A DNA stretch of 64,000 bases from Selenomonas sp. (GTDB lineage: Bacteria; Bacillota; Negativicutes; Selenomonadales; Selenomonadaceae). Positions 16,105 through 24,576 of the stretch are shown here, piece by piece (the first letter of the stretch is position 1; each line of letters begins with the position of its first letter). The position numbers were made by a program, and so were the translations under genes. The notes under the pieces are model-generated. The model ran no database searches and had not been told where the DNA came from. It saw nothing but the letters and a program-made list of their open reading frames with translations. The stretch spans positions 124,001-188,000 of the forward strand of contig JAKVOG010000006.1 of NCBI GenBank assembly GCA_022482925.1, written 5' to 3'.

Positions 16105-18483
16105 ATGATTCATATATTCGACGGTGCCATGGGCACTATGCTGCAGGCTGGCGGCTTGAAACCCGGTGGCTGCCCGGAACTCATGAATGTAGAAAACCCG
16201 GATGTCGTCCGGAATATCCATGAAGCCTACATCAATGCCGGTTCGACAATCATCGAAACCAATACCTTCGGTGCCAGCCGGCTGAAACTCGACCACTACC
16301 AGCTGGCAGACCGGACCGTCGAGCTCAATACGGCCGCAGTGAAGATTGCCAAAGAAGCCGCCCAGGGTCGGGCGAAAGTAGCTGGATCCATGGGCCCTAC
16401 CGGACGCTTCATCAAGCCGCTGGGCGACCTCGACTTCGAGGAAGCCTATGACTGCTTCAAGGAACAGGCCGGAGCCCTGGCCACTGCTGGTGCCGACTAT
16501 CTCATCATCGAGACCTGTATCGATATTCAGGAGATGCGCGCTGCCCTGCTCGCCTCAAAAGAAGCCGCTCCGGGGACGCCAGTCATCTGCCAGCTTTCCT
16601 ACAGTGAAGATGGGCGCACCGTCACAGGAACAGATCCCCAGTCAGCCGCAATCATCCTCTCCGCCATGGGTGCCGATATCATCGGCGTCAACTGCTCCCT
16701 CGGCCCTGAGCAGCTGGTACCAGTAGTGAAAACGCTCGCTGAGAACTGCGATATCCCGATCAGCGTCCAGCCAAATGCCGGCATGCCTTATCTGGAAAAC
16801 GGCCAGACGGTATTCCCGATGGGACCAGAGGATTTCGGCACCTGGGCACCGAAGCTCCTCGAGGCTGGCGCCACCTATCTTGGCGGCTGCTGCGGTACCA
16901 CGCCGGCACATATCAAGGCACTGGCCACGGCCCTGAAAGGCCTCACGGAGCCGGCACGTCAGCCACGCTCTGGCAAGCTCTGGCTGGCCAGCCGCAGCAA
17001 ATCCGTCTGCATTGATAAGGACCTGCCAACCAGACTGATTGGTGAGCGCATCAATCCGACCGGCCGCAAAAAACTGGCCGCTGAGATTCGCGATGGCTCC
17101 CTGCTCTCCGTCAAGAAAGAAGCCGTCAATCAGGTAAAAGCCGGTGCCAGCCTGCTCGATGTCAATATGGGCGTTGGCGGCATCGACCAGACCGCTGCCA
17201 TGAAGCAGGCCATAACCGAGATAGCTCAGCTGACCGATGCCCCACTGGCCATCGACACCAGCGATGCCAGCTCACTGGAAGCCGGCCTGCGTGCCTATCC
17301 GGGCCGTGCCCTCATCAACTCCGTCAGTGCAGAGGATGCCCGCATCGCCGAATTCCTGCCACTGGCAAAGAAATACGGTGCAGCCATCCTCTGCCTGCCA
17401 ATCACCGAAGACGGCGTTCCCAAGACCGCCGAGGCCCGTCTTGAAGCCATCCGCACGATCATCACCGCCGCCAAGGCCCAGGGGCTCCATGACGGCGACT
17501 TCCTGCTTGATGCCCTGGTCATGACGGTATCCGCTGACGCCAAAGCCTGCCGGGAAGTCCTGCACACCCTGGAGCTCTATCGCAGTGAGCTGGGGTACCC
17601 ATCAACCATGGGCCTGTCCAATATCTCCTTTGGCCTGCCAAACCGTCCCCTCATCAACAGCACCTTCTTTGCGATGTGCCTGGCAGCCGGCCTGGACGCC
17701 CCGATCATGAATCCCTATGACACCTCTATGCAGAACGCTCTGATGGCCAGTGCAGCCCTCCTGGGCCATGATCCGAATGGCCTGTCCTTCAGCAAAAATG
17801 AAGCCAACCTCAGCGTTCCGAAGAAGGCTGCCGTAGCCAAAGAAACCAACCTCGACACGCTGGCTGCCATCAAACAGGCGGTCATTGACGGCGAAAAGGA
17901 TGAGATTGTCGAGCTGGTCATCAAAGCGATTCAGGAAGGACATGAATCCAATGAGATTACCGAAAAAGCCCTGACTGCTGCTATGACGGATATCGGCAAA
18001 GATTTTGGTACCGGACGTATGTTCCTGCCTCAGGTCCTGCTCTCAGCTGAGACCATGCGGGCCGCCTTCAACAAACTCAAGGAACTTATCCCGGCCAGCA
18101 GTGAAGCCACCAAAGGTACAGTCGTCATGGCGACCGTAAAGGGTGATGTCCATGACCTCGGCAAGAATATCACCGGAGCCCTGCTCGCCAACAGCGGCTT
18201 CAAGCTCATCGACCTGGGCAAGGATGTCGATTCTGCCGATATCGTCAAGTCCGCCATTGCCAACAATGCCGATATCGTCGGCCTCTGTGCCCTCATGACA
18301 ACCACGATGGTACAGATTGATAAGGTAGTCGCCCAGCTCAAAGAAGCCGGCTGCCCGGCTAAAGTCATGGTAGGCGGTGCTGCTGTCACCCAGGACTATG
18401 CCGATGCTGCCGGTGCTGATGCCTATGCCTCAGACGGTGTCAAAGCCGTAGAACTGGCCAAGGAACTGCTCGGCGAAAAATAA
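16105..18483 (+). CDS. metH: Cobalamin-dependent methionine synthase, short form
   Basis: A 792-residue enzyme transferring a methyl group from methyltetrahydrofolate to homocysteine. Residues about 1-290 are the homocysteine/zinc barrel (FDGAMGTMLQAGG, GVNCSLGP, GGCCGTTPAH for zinc). Residues about 310-570 are the pterin-binding barrel (LIGERINPTGRKK, LLDVNMGVGG). The rest is the helical cap and B12 domain with GDVHDLGKN, whose histidine is the lower cobalt ligand. The activation domain is missing and is encoded by the gene just upstream. I chose the ATG at 16105 because AAGGAG lies about 10 bases before it; an in-frame GTG nine bases upstream is too close. Confidence 0.94.
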   Translation: MIHIFDGAMGTMLQAGGLKPGGCPELMNVENPDVVRNIHEAYINAGSTIIETNTFGASRLKLDHYQLADRTVELNTAAVKIAKEAAQGRAKVAGSMGPTGRFIKPLGDLDFEEAYDCFKEQAGALATAGADYLIIETCIDIQEMRAALLASKEAAPGTPVICQLSYSEDGRTVTGTDPQSAAIILSAMGADIIGVNCSLGPEQLVPVVKTLAENCDIPISVQPNAGMPYLENGQTVFPMGPEDFGTWAPKLLEAGATYLGGCCGTTPAHIKALATALKGLTEPARQPRSGKLWLASRSKSVCIDKDLPTRLIGERINPTGRKKLAAEIRDGSLLSVKKEAVNQVKAGASLLDVNMGVGGIDQTAAMKQAITEIAQLTDAPLAIDTSDASSLEAGLRAYPGRALINSVSAEDARIAEFLPLAKKYGAAILCLPITEDGVPKTAEARLEAIRTIITAAKAQGLHDGDFLLDALVMTVSADAKACREVLHTLELYRSELGYPSTMGLSNISFGLPNRPLINSTFFAMCLAAGLDAPIMNPYDTSMQNALMASAALLGHDPNGLSFSKNEANLSVPKKAAVAKETNLDTLAAIKQAVIDGEKDEIVELVIKAIQEGHESNEITEKALTAAMTDIGKDFGTGRMFLPQVLLSAETMRAAFNKLKELIPASSEATKGTVVMATVKGDVHDLGKNITGALLANSGFKLIDLGKDVDSADIVKSAIANNADIVGLCALMTTTMVQIDKVVAQLKEAGCPAKVMVGGAAVTQDYADAAGADAYASDGVKAVELAKELLGEK

Positions 18484-18492
18484 ATTTCAACT

Positions 18493-18534
18493 AAAATATG
18501 CCCTATGCACGACAAATGCATAGGGCATATTTTT
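18493..18534. terminator. Bidirectional terminator between metH and flgE
   Basis: A 17-bp stem (AAAATATGCCCTATGCA and its complement) around a 7-nt loop between convergent genes, with A- and T-runs on both flanks. Confidence 0.85.
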
Positions 18535-18542
18535 ATTGAAAT

Positions 18543-21011
18543 TTAACGCTTCATTCCAATGAGCGTTTCAAGCATTTCATCACCAACTGTGATAATCTTA
18601 GAGTTGGACTGGAACCCACGCTGGGTAATGATCATATCCGAGAATTCATTCGCGATATCGACATTGGACATCTCCAGCGCCGATGGTGTAATCGTCACGC
18701 CCAGATCGCTGGCCGTCTTGACATTCGCTGTCCCAGAGTTGTTCGATTCCTGATACAGGCTGTTGCCCGTCTTCGTGAGGCCAGACGCATTGTTGAACTG
18801 TGCGACCGCCACCTGTGCCTCCGTCTGCTTGACCCCATTGCTGTAGGTACCTGTAATCGTACCTGTACTGTCGATTGAGACACTCGACAATTTTCCTGCA
18901 GCATGACCATCAGTCGTGCCATTAACCGTACTGTTCCCTGAATACTGCGTCAAAGAACTTAAATCAAGTACCACGGACTGAGTTCCTGTCGAACCATTCG
19001 TCAAGGTCAGCGTTGCCGTTCCCGACCCAGAACTGTATTTTCCTTCTGTCGTGAATTTCAAAGCAGTATCCGCCATAGCAACTTTCGTCGTGCCATCGCT
19101 CTCTGTAAGCGTACTGCTGCCACTTCCATCGGTAGCAAGCGATACGGTCCACGTATTGCCATTCGTACTATCCGTTGCTGTTTTCGTGAAAAACACAGGA
19201 ATACTATGCTTATTGCCCAAGGTATCATACACAGTTAAGGTCGTTGTCACCGGTAAACTATGACCTACCGTATAATTCCCCGAAGTCTCTGTAACCGTTG
19301 TACCATCACTCATTTTCAACGTGACTGGCGAATCCGTTGAGGCAGTAGACGTTGCCAAAGCCCCTACCGACATTGAGCTGATCTTTATGCTCTTCGTGGC
19401 TTCAATTGAATCAATCGTAGAGGTCGATTTCAGACTGGCAATCGTAGAGGTTGACGCATAACCAGCAACCGTTGTCGTAACGGTTGTTCCGCCAGATGCT
19501 GACGTATAGGTGTACGTATCCCCCACGGTATAGGTATTCGCAGCCGGACTGTCCACATAGGTTCCATCAGCCAGATAAAGCCGCGTTGTACTGCTATTGG
19601 TGCTGCTAACCGTAATTGAGCCACTTGTCTTTTCGGCTTCCGCATAGGTGTCACCTACTTTGTACGTCGTTCCGGTAACCCCTGCTGCCGTTGTTCCATC
19701 TGCTAAATTAAGGGTTACCTTGTTGGATGCACTGGCCGTTGCTGTGTCCCCTGATGTCGAGTCCGTATAGCTGGCAGTTCCGCCAACCGTCACCGTTGTA
19801 CCAGTTCCGCCTCCTTTCGTTTCAACATCCATTGAATTGATCGTATAGGCCTGTGTCGCACTGGCTACCGTACTCGTACTGGTTGTCCCGCTGCTCGATC
19901 CTGTATAGGTATAATTATCGGTTCCGATTGTATAGGCTCCACTCGTAACAACATGTGTGGACCCATCGGCTAAGGTTAAAGTAACCGGATGGCTGGTCGT
20001 AGCCGTAACAGTGCCTGTCGCAGCTACATCACAAGTCCCGCCAACCGTATAGGATTTTCCCGATACGCCTGTTGCTTGCGATCCATCATCCAGTGTCATC
20101 GTAATGCCCGTACTCGTACTTGCAGTTGCACTATCTCCCGCAGTAGAAGTGGAATAACCATAACTCCAATTGGCATCTGCAGTGGAGACATCCTTCGTTG
20201 TGCCATTTGCCAACGTAACTTTGACTGGTGTCGTATCGCTGCCTACAGTTACCTGTGCCCCGGAGGTAGTATACGTAGCTGTTGATGAACTATAGGTATC
20301 CCCAACGGTATAGCTCTTCCCACTAGTACCAGCAACCGTCGTGCCATCAGATAAGGTAAGTGTTACCGGAACACTAGTCCCAGCAGTTACCGTTCCTGCG
20401 CTGGAAGTGCTATAGGTCTTATATGTGTATGTCCCACTCCCGCCGCCGGTAATTGACGAAATAGTCAATGCAGCCGAATTCAGGTTATTGGCATAGGTTC
20501 CCGTTGCCGTAGCTTTTGCCGCCATACTTTTACCCGATTCTACTGTAATCTTGCCGACCTCACTACTCGTATCAATCGAACCATTTTGCGCCGTCCAGCC
20601 CTTGACAAACATACCCGAACTCGGCAGCACATAGTTTCCGTCTGCATCAAACTCAAACGCACCATCGCGCGTGTAGTAGGTCTGATCTCCCTTGCTGACC
20701 ACAAACAGACCATTACCCGATAAACAGAGATCCGTATTTTTACCAGTAGACTGCACCGAACCATCGGTAAATATCGTATCGATACTGGCTACGCCGGTAC
20801 CAAGGCCGATCTGTTTTGGATTGGTACCACCAACGGTATCATTATCGCCTGCCGATGCGCCGGTAAGTGTCTGTGACAAAGTATCCGCAAAAGTCGTTCG
20901 GCTTGATTTGAAGCCGGTCGTATTGACATTGGCGATGTTATTGCCAATGGTATCCATACGGGTCTGATGAGCTTTCAGCCCAGAGACGCCTGAGAATAAG
21001 GAACGCATCAT
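18543..21011 (-). CDS. flgE: Flagellar hook protein FlgE with an expanded repeat-rich central region
   Basis: An 822-residue hook subunit, about twice the usual FlgE length. The ends are standard. The N-terminus MRSLFSGVSGLKAHQTRMD followed by NIANVNTTGFK is the rod/hook D0 motif, GTGVASIDTIFTDG and NGLFVVS follow, and the C-terminus VDIANEFSDMIITQRGFQSNSKII is the matching D0 helix. Residues about 190-585 are Ser/Thr/Gly-rich. They contain seven copies of a motif like PVTLTLSDGTTVAGTSGKSYTV spaced 40-47 residues apart (with one longer gap). The insert should form extra surface-exposed domains of the hook. Two cysteines (96 and 327) are present. Downstream of a small flagellar-operon gene; ends at a bidirectional terminator. 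Confidence 0.93.
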   Translation of the reverse strand: MMRSLFSGVSGLKAHQTRMDTIGNNIANVNTTGFKSSRTTFADTLSQTLTGASAGDNDTVGGTNPKQIGLGTGVASIDTIFTDGSVQSTGKNTDLCLSGNGLFVVSKGDQTYYTRDGAFEFDADGNYVLPSSGMFVKGWTAQNGSIDTSSEVGKITVESGKSMAAKATATGTYANNLNSAALTISSITGGGSGTYTYKTYSTSSAGTVTAGTSVPVTLTLSDGTTVAGTSGKSYTVGDTYSSSTATYTTSGAQVTVGSDTTPVKVTLANGTTKDVSTADANWSYGYSTSTAGDSATASTSTGITMTLDDGSQATGVSGKSYTVGGTCDVAATGTVTATTSHPVTLTLADGSTHVVTSGAYTIGTDNYTYTGSSSGTTSTSTVASATQAYTINSMDVETKGGGTGTTVTVGGTASYTDSTSGDTATASASNKVTLNLADGTTAAGVTGTTYKVGDTYAEAEKTSGSITVSSTNSSTTRLYLADGTYVDSPAANTYTVGDTYTYTSASGGTTVTTTVAGYASTSTIASLKSTSTIDSIEATKSIKISSMSVGALATSTASTDSPVTLKMSDGTTVTETSGNYTVGHSLPVTTTLTVYDTLGNKHSIPVFFTKTATDSTNGNTWTVSLATDGSGSSTLTESDGTTKVAMADTALKFTTEGKYSSGSGTATLTLTNGSTGTQSVVLDLSSLTQYSGNSTVNGTTDGHAAGKLSSVSIDSTGTITGTYSNGVKQTEAQVAVAQFNNASGLTKTGNSLYQESNNSGTANVKTASDLGVTITPSALEMSNVDIANEFSDMIITQRGFQSNSKIITVGDEMLETLIGMKR
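19263..20369 (-). repeat. Seven degenerate repeats in the FlgE central region
   Basis: Repeat cores begin near residues 215, 262, 302, 342, 431, 475 and 562 of FlgE. The consensus is roughly (P)VTLxLxDGTTxxxxSGxxYTVGDTY. Copies 1, 3, 5 and 6 are the most alike at the GDTY end, and copy 2 is the most diverged. They differ at nucleotide level, so the expansion looks old and not slippage-prone. Confidence 0.75.
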
Positions 21012-21039
21012 AATGAATCACTTCTCCTTTATAAGCCAC

Positions 21040-21414
21040 TCAGATAATGGCTGCACTATCAATATTGGTGAAGATATTCTCCTTGGCACTAGCCTCGTCT
21101 ACAGCGGTGATCACGGTCCGATTTTGGACACTGACCACCATAGCGACATTATTATTCATATAGACTAAAGCTTCCTTCACGCCTTTTTCCTGCATCCGAT
21201 CTACGGCATCCCCGAGTTTCTGGATGTCGTCCGAAGTAAGTTTTACCCCACGCTTCTCAATCCTTGCCTCAGCATGGGATGAAAAGCGTATCCGGTCTTC
21301 CTGCTCCGTAAGGATGCGATGAAAAGATGACTCCCCTGACGACTTTCCCTGTCTATCGCCGATTATTGCGGTTCCTTGCCCGGCGGCTGCCTGCGTTGCG
21401 GCTGAACACTTCAT
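21040..21414 (-). CDS. TIGR02530-family flagellar operon protein
   Basis: A 124-residue protein with a disordered N-terminal 40 residues and the conserved core FSSHAEARIEKRGVKLTSDDIQKL, then LVYMNNNVAMVVSVQNRTVITAVD. This core defines a small family found next to flgD/flgE in Bacillota flagellar operons. Its role is unknown, possibly a hook-assembly or regulatory factor. It lies 28 bp upstream of flgE. No flgD or other flagellar gene is adjacent, so this is a two-gene outpost away from the main flagellar cluster. Confidence 0.8.
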   Translation of the reverse strand: MKCSAATQAAAGQGTAIIGDRQGKSSGESSFHRILTEQEDRIRFSSHAEARIEKRGVKLTSDDIQKLGDAVDRMQEKGVKEALVYMNNNVAMVVSVQNRTVITAVDEASAKENIFTNIDSAAII

Positions 21415-21472
21415 CTCTTTTCCTTCGCCTCCATTTTATAACATGTTTTGTAACATATTCTTCTATATTATT

Positions 21473-21500
21473 TATATCGAATATATTTAGGTTTTCTTAA
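21473..21500 (-). promoter_or_regulatory. Possible sigma-28 (FliA/SigD) promoter of the hook genes
   Basis: On the minus strand TAAG, 15 bp, TCGATATA resembles the flagellar sigma consensus TAAA-N15-GCCGATAT. It lies about 60 bp before the start at 21414. The match is partial. Confidence 0.4.
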
Positions 21501-21510
21501 ATATTTTTTT

Positions 21511-21525
21511 GTTTTCAATGAAAAC
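21511..21525 (+). promoter_or_regulatory. Palindrome upstream of the ribbon-helix-helix gene
   Basis: GTTTTC-AAT-GAAAAC, 75-90 bp before the small regulator gene, between it and the divergent flagellar genes. It is a plausible autoregulatory operator for a CopG/Arc-type protein. Inference from position only. Confidence 0.35.
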
Positions 21526-21598
21526 ATATTATAAAACAGTACTATTAATGTATATACCTATAATTAATCTCGCTAAAATAAACGTAAGAGGTGATACT

Positions 21599-21793
21599 AT
21601 GGATACCAAATTAGTCATTACGAAAAAACTACGTGGTGAAGACGGATACAAGGTATTCTCGATCCGGGTCAAAGATGAGACCGTCGAGCGCATCAATACC
21701 CTCTCCAAGCAGACTGGCCGCACCCGCAATGAACTGATTGGCATGCTGCTTGATTTTGCGCTGGACCACAGTGAAGTCACAAATGAACACTGA
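21599..21793 (+). CDS. Ribbon-helix-helix (CopG/Arc-like) small DNA-binding protein
   Basis: A 64-residue protein with a ribbon-helix-helix core. A strand (KVFSIRVK) is followed by two helices (DETVERINTLSKQTG, TRNELIGMLLDFALDHS). The start ATG has an AAGAGGTG ribosome site, and longer in-frame starts upstream lack one. No toxin gene follows; an intrinsic terminator comes 40 bp after the stop. It is therefore a solitary regulator, divergent from the flagellar pair, which it might control. Confidence 0.8.
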   Translation: MDTKLVITKKLRGEDGYKVFSIRVKDETVERINTLSKQTGRTRNELIGMLLDFALDHSEVTNEH

Positions 21794-21832
21794 TTAGTCT
21801 GATTATCAGACGATAATCACCTGCAAGACAGA

Positions 21833-21884
21833 CATACGACAAAAGCCGACGCCTCTTAGTGATACGTCGGCTTTTTGTCGTATG
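21833..21884 (+). terminator. Intrinsic terminator of the ribbon-helix-helix gene
   Basis: A 19-bp stem (CATACGACAAAAGCCGACG and its complement with one extra T) around a 13-nt loop. It may act in both directions. Confidence 0.8.
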
Positions 21885-21897
21885 AAGTTTATTGACA

Positions 21898-21940
21898 TCA
21901 AAAAAGCTGCTACACAACGCTATGTGTAACAGCCTTTTAT
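21898..21940 (-). terminator. Intrinsic terminator of pfkA
   Basis: On the minus strand AAAGGCTG-TTACACA pairs with TGTGTA-GCAGCTTTTTT (small bulges). It lies 43 bp past the pfkA stop, beyond parS site 4. Confidence 0.75.
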
Positions 21941-21949
21941 CAATCAGGA

Positions 21950-21965
21950 TGTTTCACGTGAAACA
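21950..21965. other. parS centromere site 4
   Basis: A perfect 16-bp core, palindromic over 20 bp. It lies between the pfkA stop codon and its terminator. Confidence 0.95.
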
Positions 21966-21982
21966 TCTATTATGTGGCTGAA

Positions 21983-22945
21983 TCAGAACAGTACCTTGGA
22001 CAGGTGCAGATATTCCGGATCCAGTTTCTTTTTATTATTGACGGAGTCATGCAGGTCAATCGATACGACCCGGCCCTTGCTGTAGCCGAATACGATATCG
22101 GACAGGCCCGAGATCAGTGCAAGCGATGCCTGCTCACCGAGCTGGCTGGCACGAACGCGGTCGATGACCGTCGGGGAGCCCCCACGCTGGATATGACCAA
22201 GTACGGATACACGCGTATCGAGCTGCGTATGATCAGCAATATATTTGCCGATTTCCTGGCCGCTGCCCGCACCCTCAGCTACGACTACCATGATGTATCT
22301 CTTGCCCAGCCCATAAGCTTCTTTCATGTTCTCACAGATCTTATCGAGATCAAACTGCTCCTCTGGTACCAAAATATATTCTGCACCACCAGAGATACCG
22401 GAAACCAGCGCCAGCCAGCCCGAGCTGCGGCCCATGACTTCCAGAACGATGACACGGCGATGTGCTGAAGCCGTATCACGAAGCTTATTGATGGCATCGA
22501 TGATCGTATTTGCAGCCGTATCGCAGCCGATCGTATAGTCCGAGCCCCAGACATCGTTATCGATCGTGCCCGGCAGACCAACGATAGGAATACCCGTTTC
22601 CTGGGAGAGCAGCGATGCACCGCGCAGGGATCCATCACCACCGATGACGCAGAGGCCCTGGATTCCACGGTCAACCAGATGCTGATAGCCGAGCATACGG
22701 CCTTCCGGCGTCTTCCAACGCTTACAACGGGCCGTCCCGAGGAATGTACCACCACGCTGGATGATATCACCTACATCACGGGATTTCATCTCAAACATAT
22801 CTTCTTCCAGCAGGCCATGATAGCCATCACGGATACCCCAGACCTTTACGCCCTCATACAGTGCCGTACGAACAACTGCACGAGCTGCTGCGTTCATTCC
22901 CGGGCTGTCTCCACCACTGGTCATGACTGCAATACTTTTCAACAT
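21983..22945 (-). CDS. pfkA: ATP-dependent 6-phosphofructokinase
   Basis: A 320-residue glycolytic kinase converting fructose 6-phosphate to the 1,6-bisphosphate. Motifs seen: TSGGDSPGMNAA (phosphate loop), CVIGGDGSLRGA (ATP site), LPGTIDNDVWGSDYTIG (catalytic Asp in TIDND), EVMGRSSGW (substrate binding) and GHIQRGGSPTVIDR. The Gly in GGDGS, where pyrophosphate-dependent enzymes have Asp, points to ATP as donor. The ATG at 22945 gives the standard N-terminus MLKSIAVMTSGGD after a G-rich ribosome site; upstream in-frame starts are not needed. Single-gene unit. Confidence 0.96.
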   Translation of the reverse strand: MLKSIAVMTSGGDSPGMNAAARAVVRTALYEGVKVWGIRDGYHGLLEEDMFEMKSRDVGDIIQRGGTFLGTARCKRWKTPEGRMLGYQHLVDRGIQGLCVIGGDGSLRGASLLSQETGIPIVGLPGTIDNDVWGSDYTIGCDTAANTIIDAINKLRDTASAHRRVIVLEVMGRSSGWLALVSGISGGAEYILVPEEQFDLDKICENMKEAYGLGKRYIMVVVAEGAGSGQEIGKYIADHTQLDTRVSVLGHIQRGGSPTVIDRVRASQLGEQASLALISGLSDIVFGYSKGRVVSIDLHDSVNNKKKLDPEYLHLSKVLF

Positions 22946-23115
22946 AATCGAAGTCCCCCCTGAATATAAAAAGCCTTTGTCCTGGATGAGATTCCAGGCA
23001 TGATAATTCAAGTCTTACCAACCTTTATCATACCATAAAACCTGCCAATCTAACAGAGTTTTAGTGCAGGAATGTTAACGAAACGACAATTTTTTGCAGG
23101 CATATCCATGCCTGC

Positions 23116-23144
23116 TTGACAAAAGCGCGGTATGATGGTAGATT
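23116..23144 (+). promoter_or_regulatory. Promoter of the ZTP-riboswitch/AICAR formyltransferase transcript
   Basis: TTGACA (23116-23121), 17 bp, TAGATT (23139-23144). It places the transcript start near 23151, just before the aptamer. Confidence 0.8.
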
Positions 23145-23152
23145 GTCCTTAG

Positions 23153-23242
23153 ATGCTGTGCAACTGACGGAAGTGGATTACCACAGGGAGCACAGGGAAG
23201 AAAAGCCGACCGTCTGGGCATAGCCTGGATTTGTGTCGGCTT
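23153..23242 (+). promoter_or_regulatory. ZTP/ZMP (pfl) riboswitch with terminator expression platform
   Basis: Senses the purine intermediate ZMP/ZTP. The first domain holds GCAACTGACGG, AGTGG...CCAC and AGGGAGCACAG. The pseudoknot side is CCGACCGTCTGGGCA, the most conserved part of the family. The sequence AAAGCCGAC (23202-23210) pairs with GTCGGCTTT (23234-23242) as a terminator, and that 5' arm overlaps the aptamer's 3' domain. Ligand binding should hide it and let transcription proceed into the formyltransferase gene, an ON switch. The gene downstream uses the ligand ZMP as its substrate. Confidence 0.93.
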
Positions 23243-23287
23243 TCTTTATTATGTGAATGAAATTGGAACAAGAAGGAGAACCACCAA

Positions 23288-24460
23288 ATGAATGAACTGG
23301 AACTCAAATATGGCTGTAATCCGAATCAGAAACCGGCCCGTGTATTCATGGAGCAGGGTGATCTGCCATTCAAGGTACTCAATGGCAAACCTGGCTACAT
23401 CAATCTGCTTGATGCCATGAACAGCTGGCAGCTTGTCCGCGAGCTCCGCGCAGCTACGGGAATGCCGGCCGCTGCTTCCTTCAAGCATGTCAGCCCGGCT
23501 GGTGCCGCTGTTGCAGTCCCACTCTCTGAGACGCTGCAGAAAGCATATTTCGTTGAAGGCGTTGAGCTCTCTCCGATCGCCACCGCCTATATCCGCGCAC
23601 GTGGTGCTGATCGCATGTCTTCATATGGTGATTTCGTTGCCCTCTCCGATGAATGTGATGCCCAGACTGCTTCTTTCCTGAAGCGTGAGGTATCGGACGG
23701 CATCATCGCCCCGTCTTACTCCAAGGCCGCTCTGGAGATCCTGAAGACGAAGCGCAAGGGCACTTACCTTGTCCTGCAGATGGATCCGGCTTACCAGCCA
23801 GAAAAACTTGAGCGCAAGCAGGTATTTGGTATCACCTTCGAGCAGCAGCGCAATGAAGTCAGCCTGACCGAAGACTGCCTGCAGGAAATTCCAACCAAAA
23901 ACAAAGAGATCCCGGCCAGCGCAAAACGCGACCTGCTGATTGCACTGATCACGCTGAAATATACGCAGTCCAACTCCGTCTGCTATACGAAAGACGGACA
24001 GGCTATCGGTATCGGTGCCGGTCAGCAGTCCCGCGTCCATTGTACGCGTCTGGCTGGCAACAAGGCCGACGTATGGTATCTGCGCCAGGCACCACAGGTC
24101 ATGAATCTGCCGTTCCGTGAGGATGTCCGCCGCCCGGACCGCGATAATGCCATTGACGTCTACGTTGGCGATGAATACATGGATCTGCTTGGTGGAGATG
24201 ACTGGAAACGTGTCTTCACCGAGAAGCCGCCCGTATTCACCAAAGAAGAAAAGCAGGCCTGGCTGGCAACGCAAAAAGATGTTGCCCTTGGCTCCGATGC
24301 CTTCTTCCCGTTTGGCGATAACATCGAGCGTGCTCACAAGAGTGGCGTAACCTACGTCGCCCAGGCCGGTGGCTCGATCCGCGATGACAATGTCATTGAG
24401 ACCTGTGATAAATACAATATGGCGATGGCCATGACGCATATCCGTCTGTTCCATCATTGA
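23288..24460 (+). CDS. purH: Phosphoribosylaminoimidazolecarboxamide (AICAR) formyltransferase, stand-alone
   Basis: A 390-residue protein corresponding to the transformylase half of PurH, without the IMP cyclohydrolase half. It converts AICAR (ZMP) to FAICAR in purine synthesis. Conserved stretches: YGCNPNQKPA, SFKHVSPAGAAV (the KH pair of the active site), SDGIIAPSYSKAALEIL, KYTQSNSVCY, GIGAGQQSRVHC and SDAFFPFGDNI. The ATG at 23288 follows AGAAGGAG. It is controlled by the ZTP riboswitch directly upstream. The cyclohydrolase must be encoded elsewhere. Confidence 0.93.
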   Translation: MNELELKYGCNPNQKPARVFMEQGDLPFKVLNGKPGYINLLDAMNSWQLVRELRAATGMPAAASFKHVSPAGAAVAVPLSETLQKAYFVEGVELSPIATAYIRARGADRMSSYGDFVALSDECDAQTASFLKREVSDGIIAPSYSKAALEILKTKRKGTYLVLQMDPAYQPEKLERKQVFGITFEQQRNEVSLTEDCLQEIPTKNKEIPASAKRDLLIALITLKYTQSNSVCYTKDGQAIGIGAGQQSRVHCTRLAGNKADVWYLRQAPQVMNLPFREDVRRPDRDNAIDVYVGDEYMDLLGGDDWKRVFTEKPPVFTKEEKQAWLATQKDVALGSDAFFPFGDNIERAHKSGVTYVAQAGGSIRDDNVIETCDKYNMAMAMTHIRLFHH

Positions 24461-24493
24461 TTTCACGTTGCCCCGTTCTTACGAAAATATAAT

Positions 24494-24567
24494 AGGAGAA
24501 ATCCGTACGGATCTCTCCTGCAGCCCAAAAGCCGTATGTCGAACCTATCCTTCGACATACGGCTTTT
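24494..24567. terminator. Two hairpins between purH and the deacetylase gene; the second is a bidirectional terminator
   Basis: The first hairpin (24494-24519) has AGGAGA and ATCCG arms around TACG. The second (24527-24567) is a 17-bp stem AAAAGCCGTATGTCGAA with its complement and T-runs, between convergent genes. Confidence 0.85.
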
Positions 24568-24576
24568 TCTGTTGAA

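Noticed and set aside
19263-20369. Repeats in flgE as a CRISPR-like or simple tandem DNA array
   Set aside because: The repeats are degenerate at DNA level and in frame with a protein motif; no spacers or cas genes are present.
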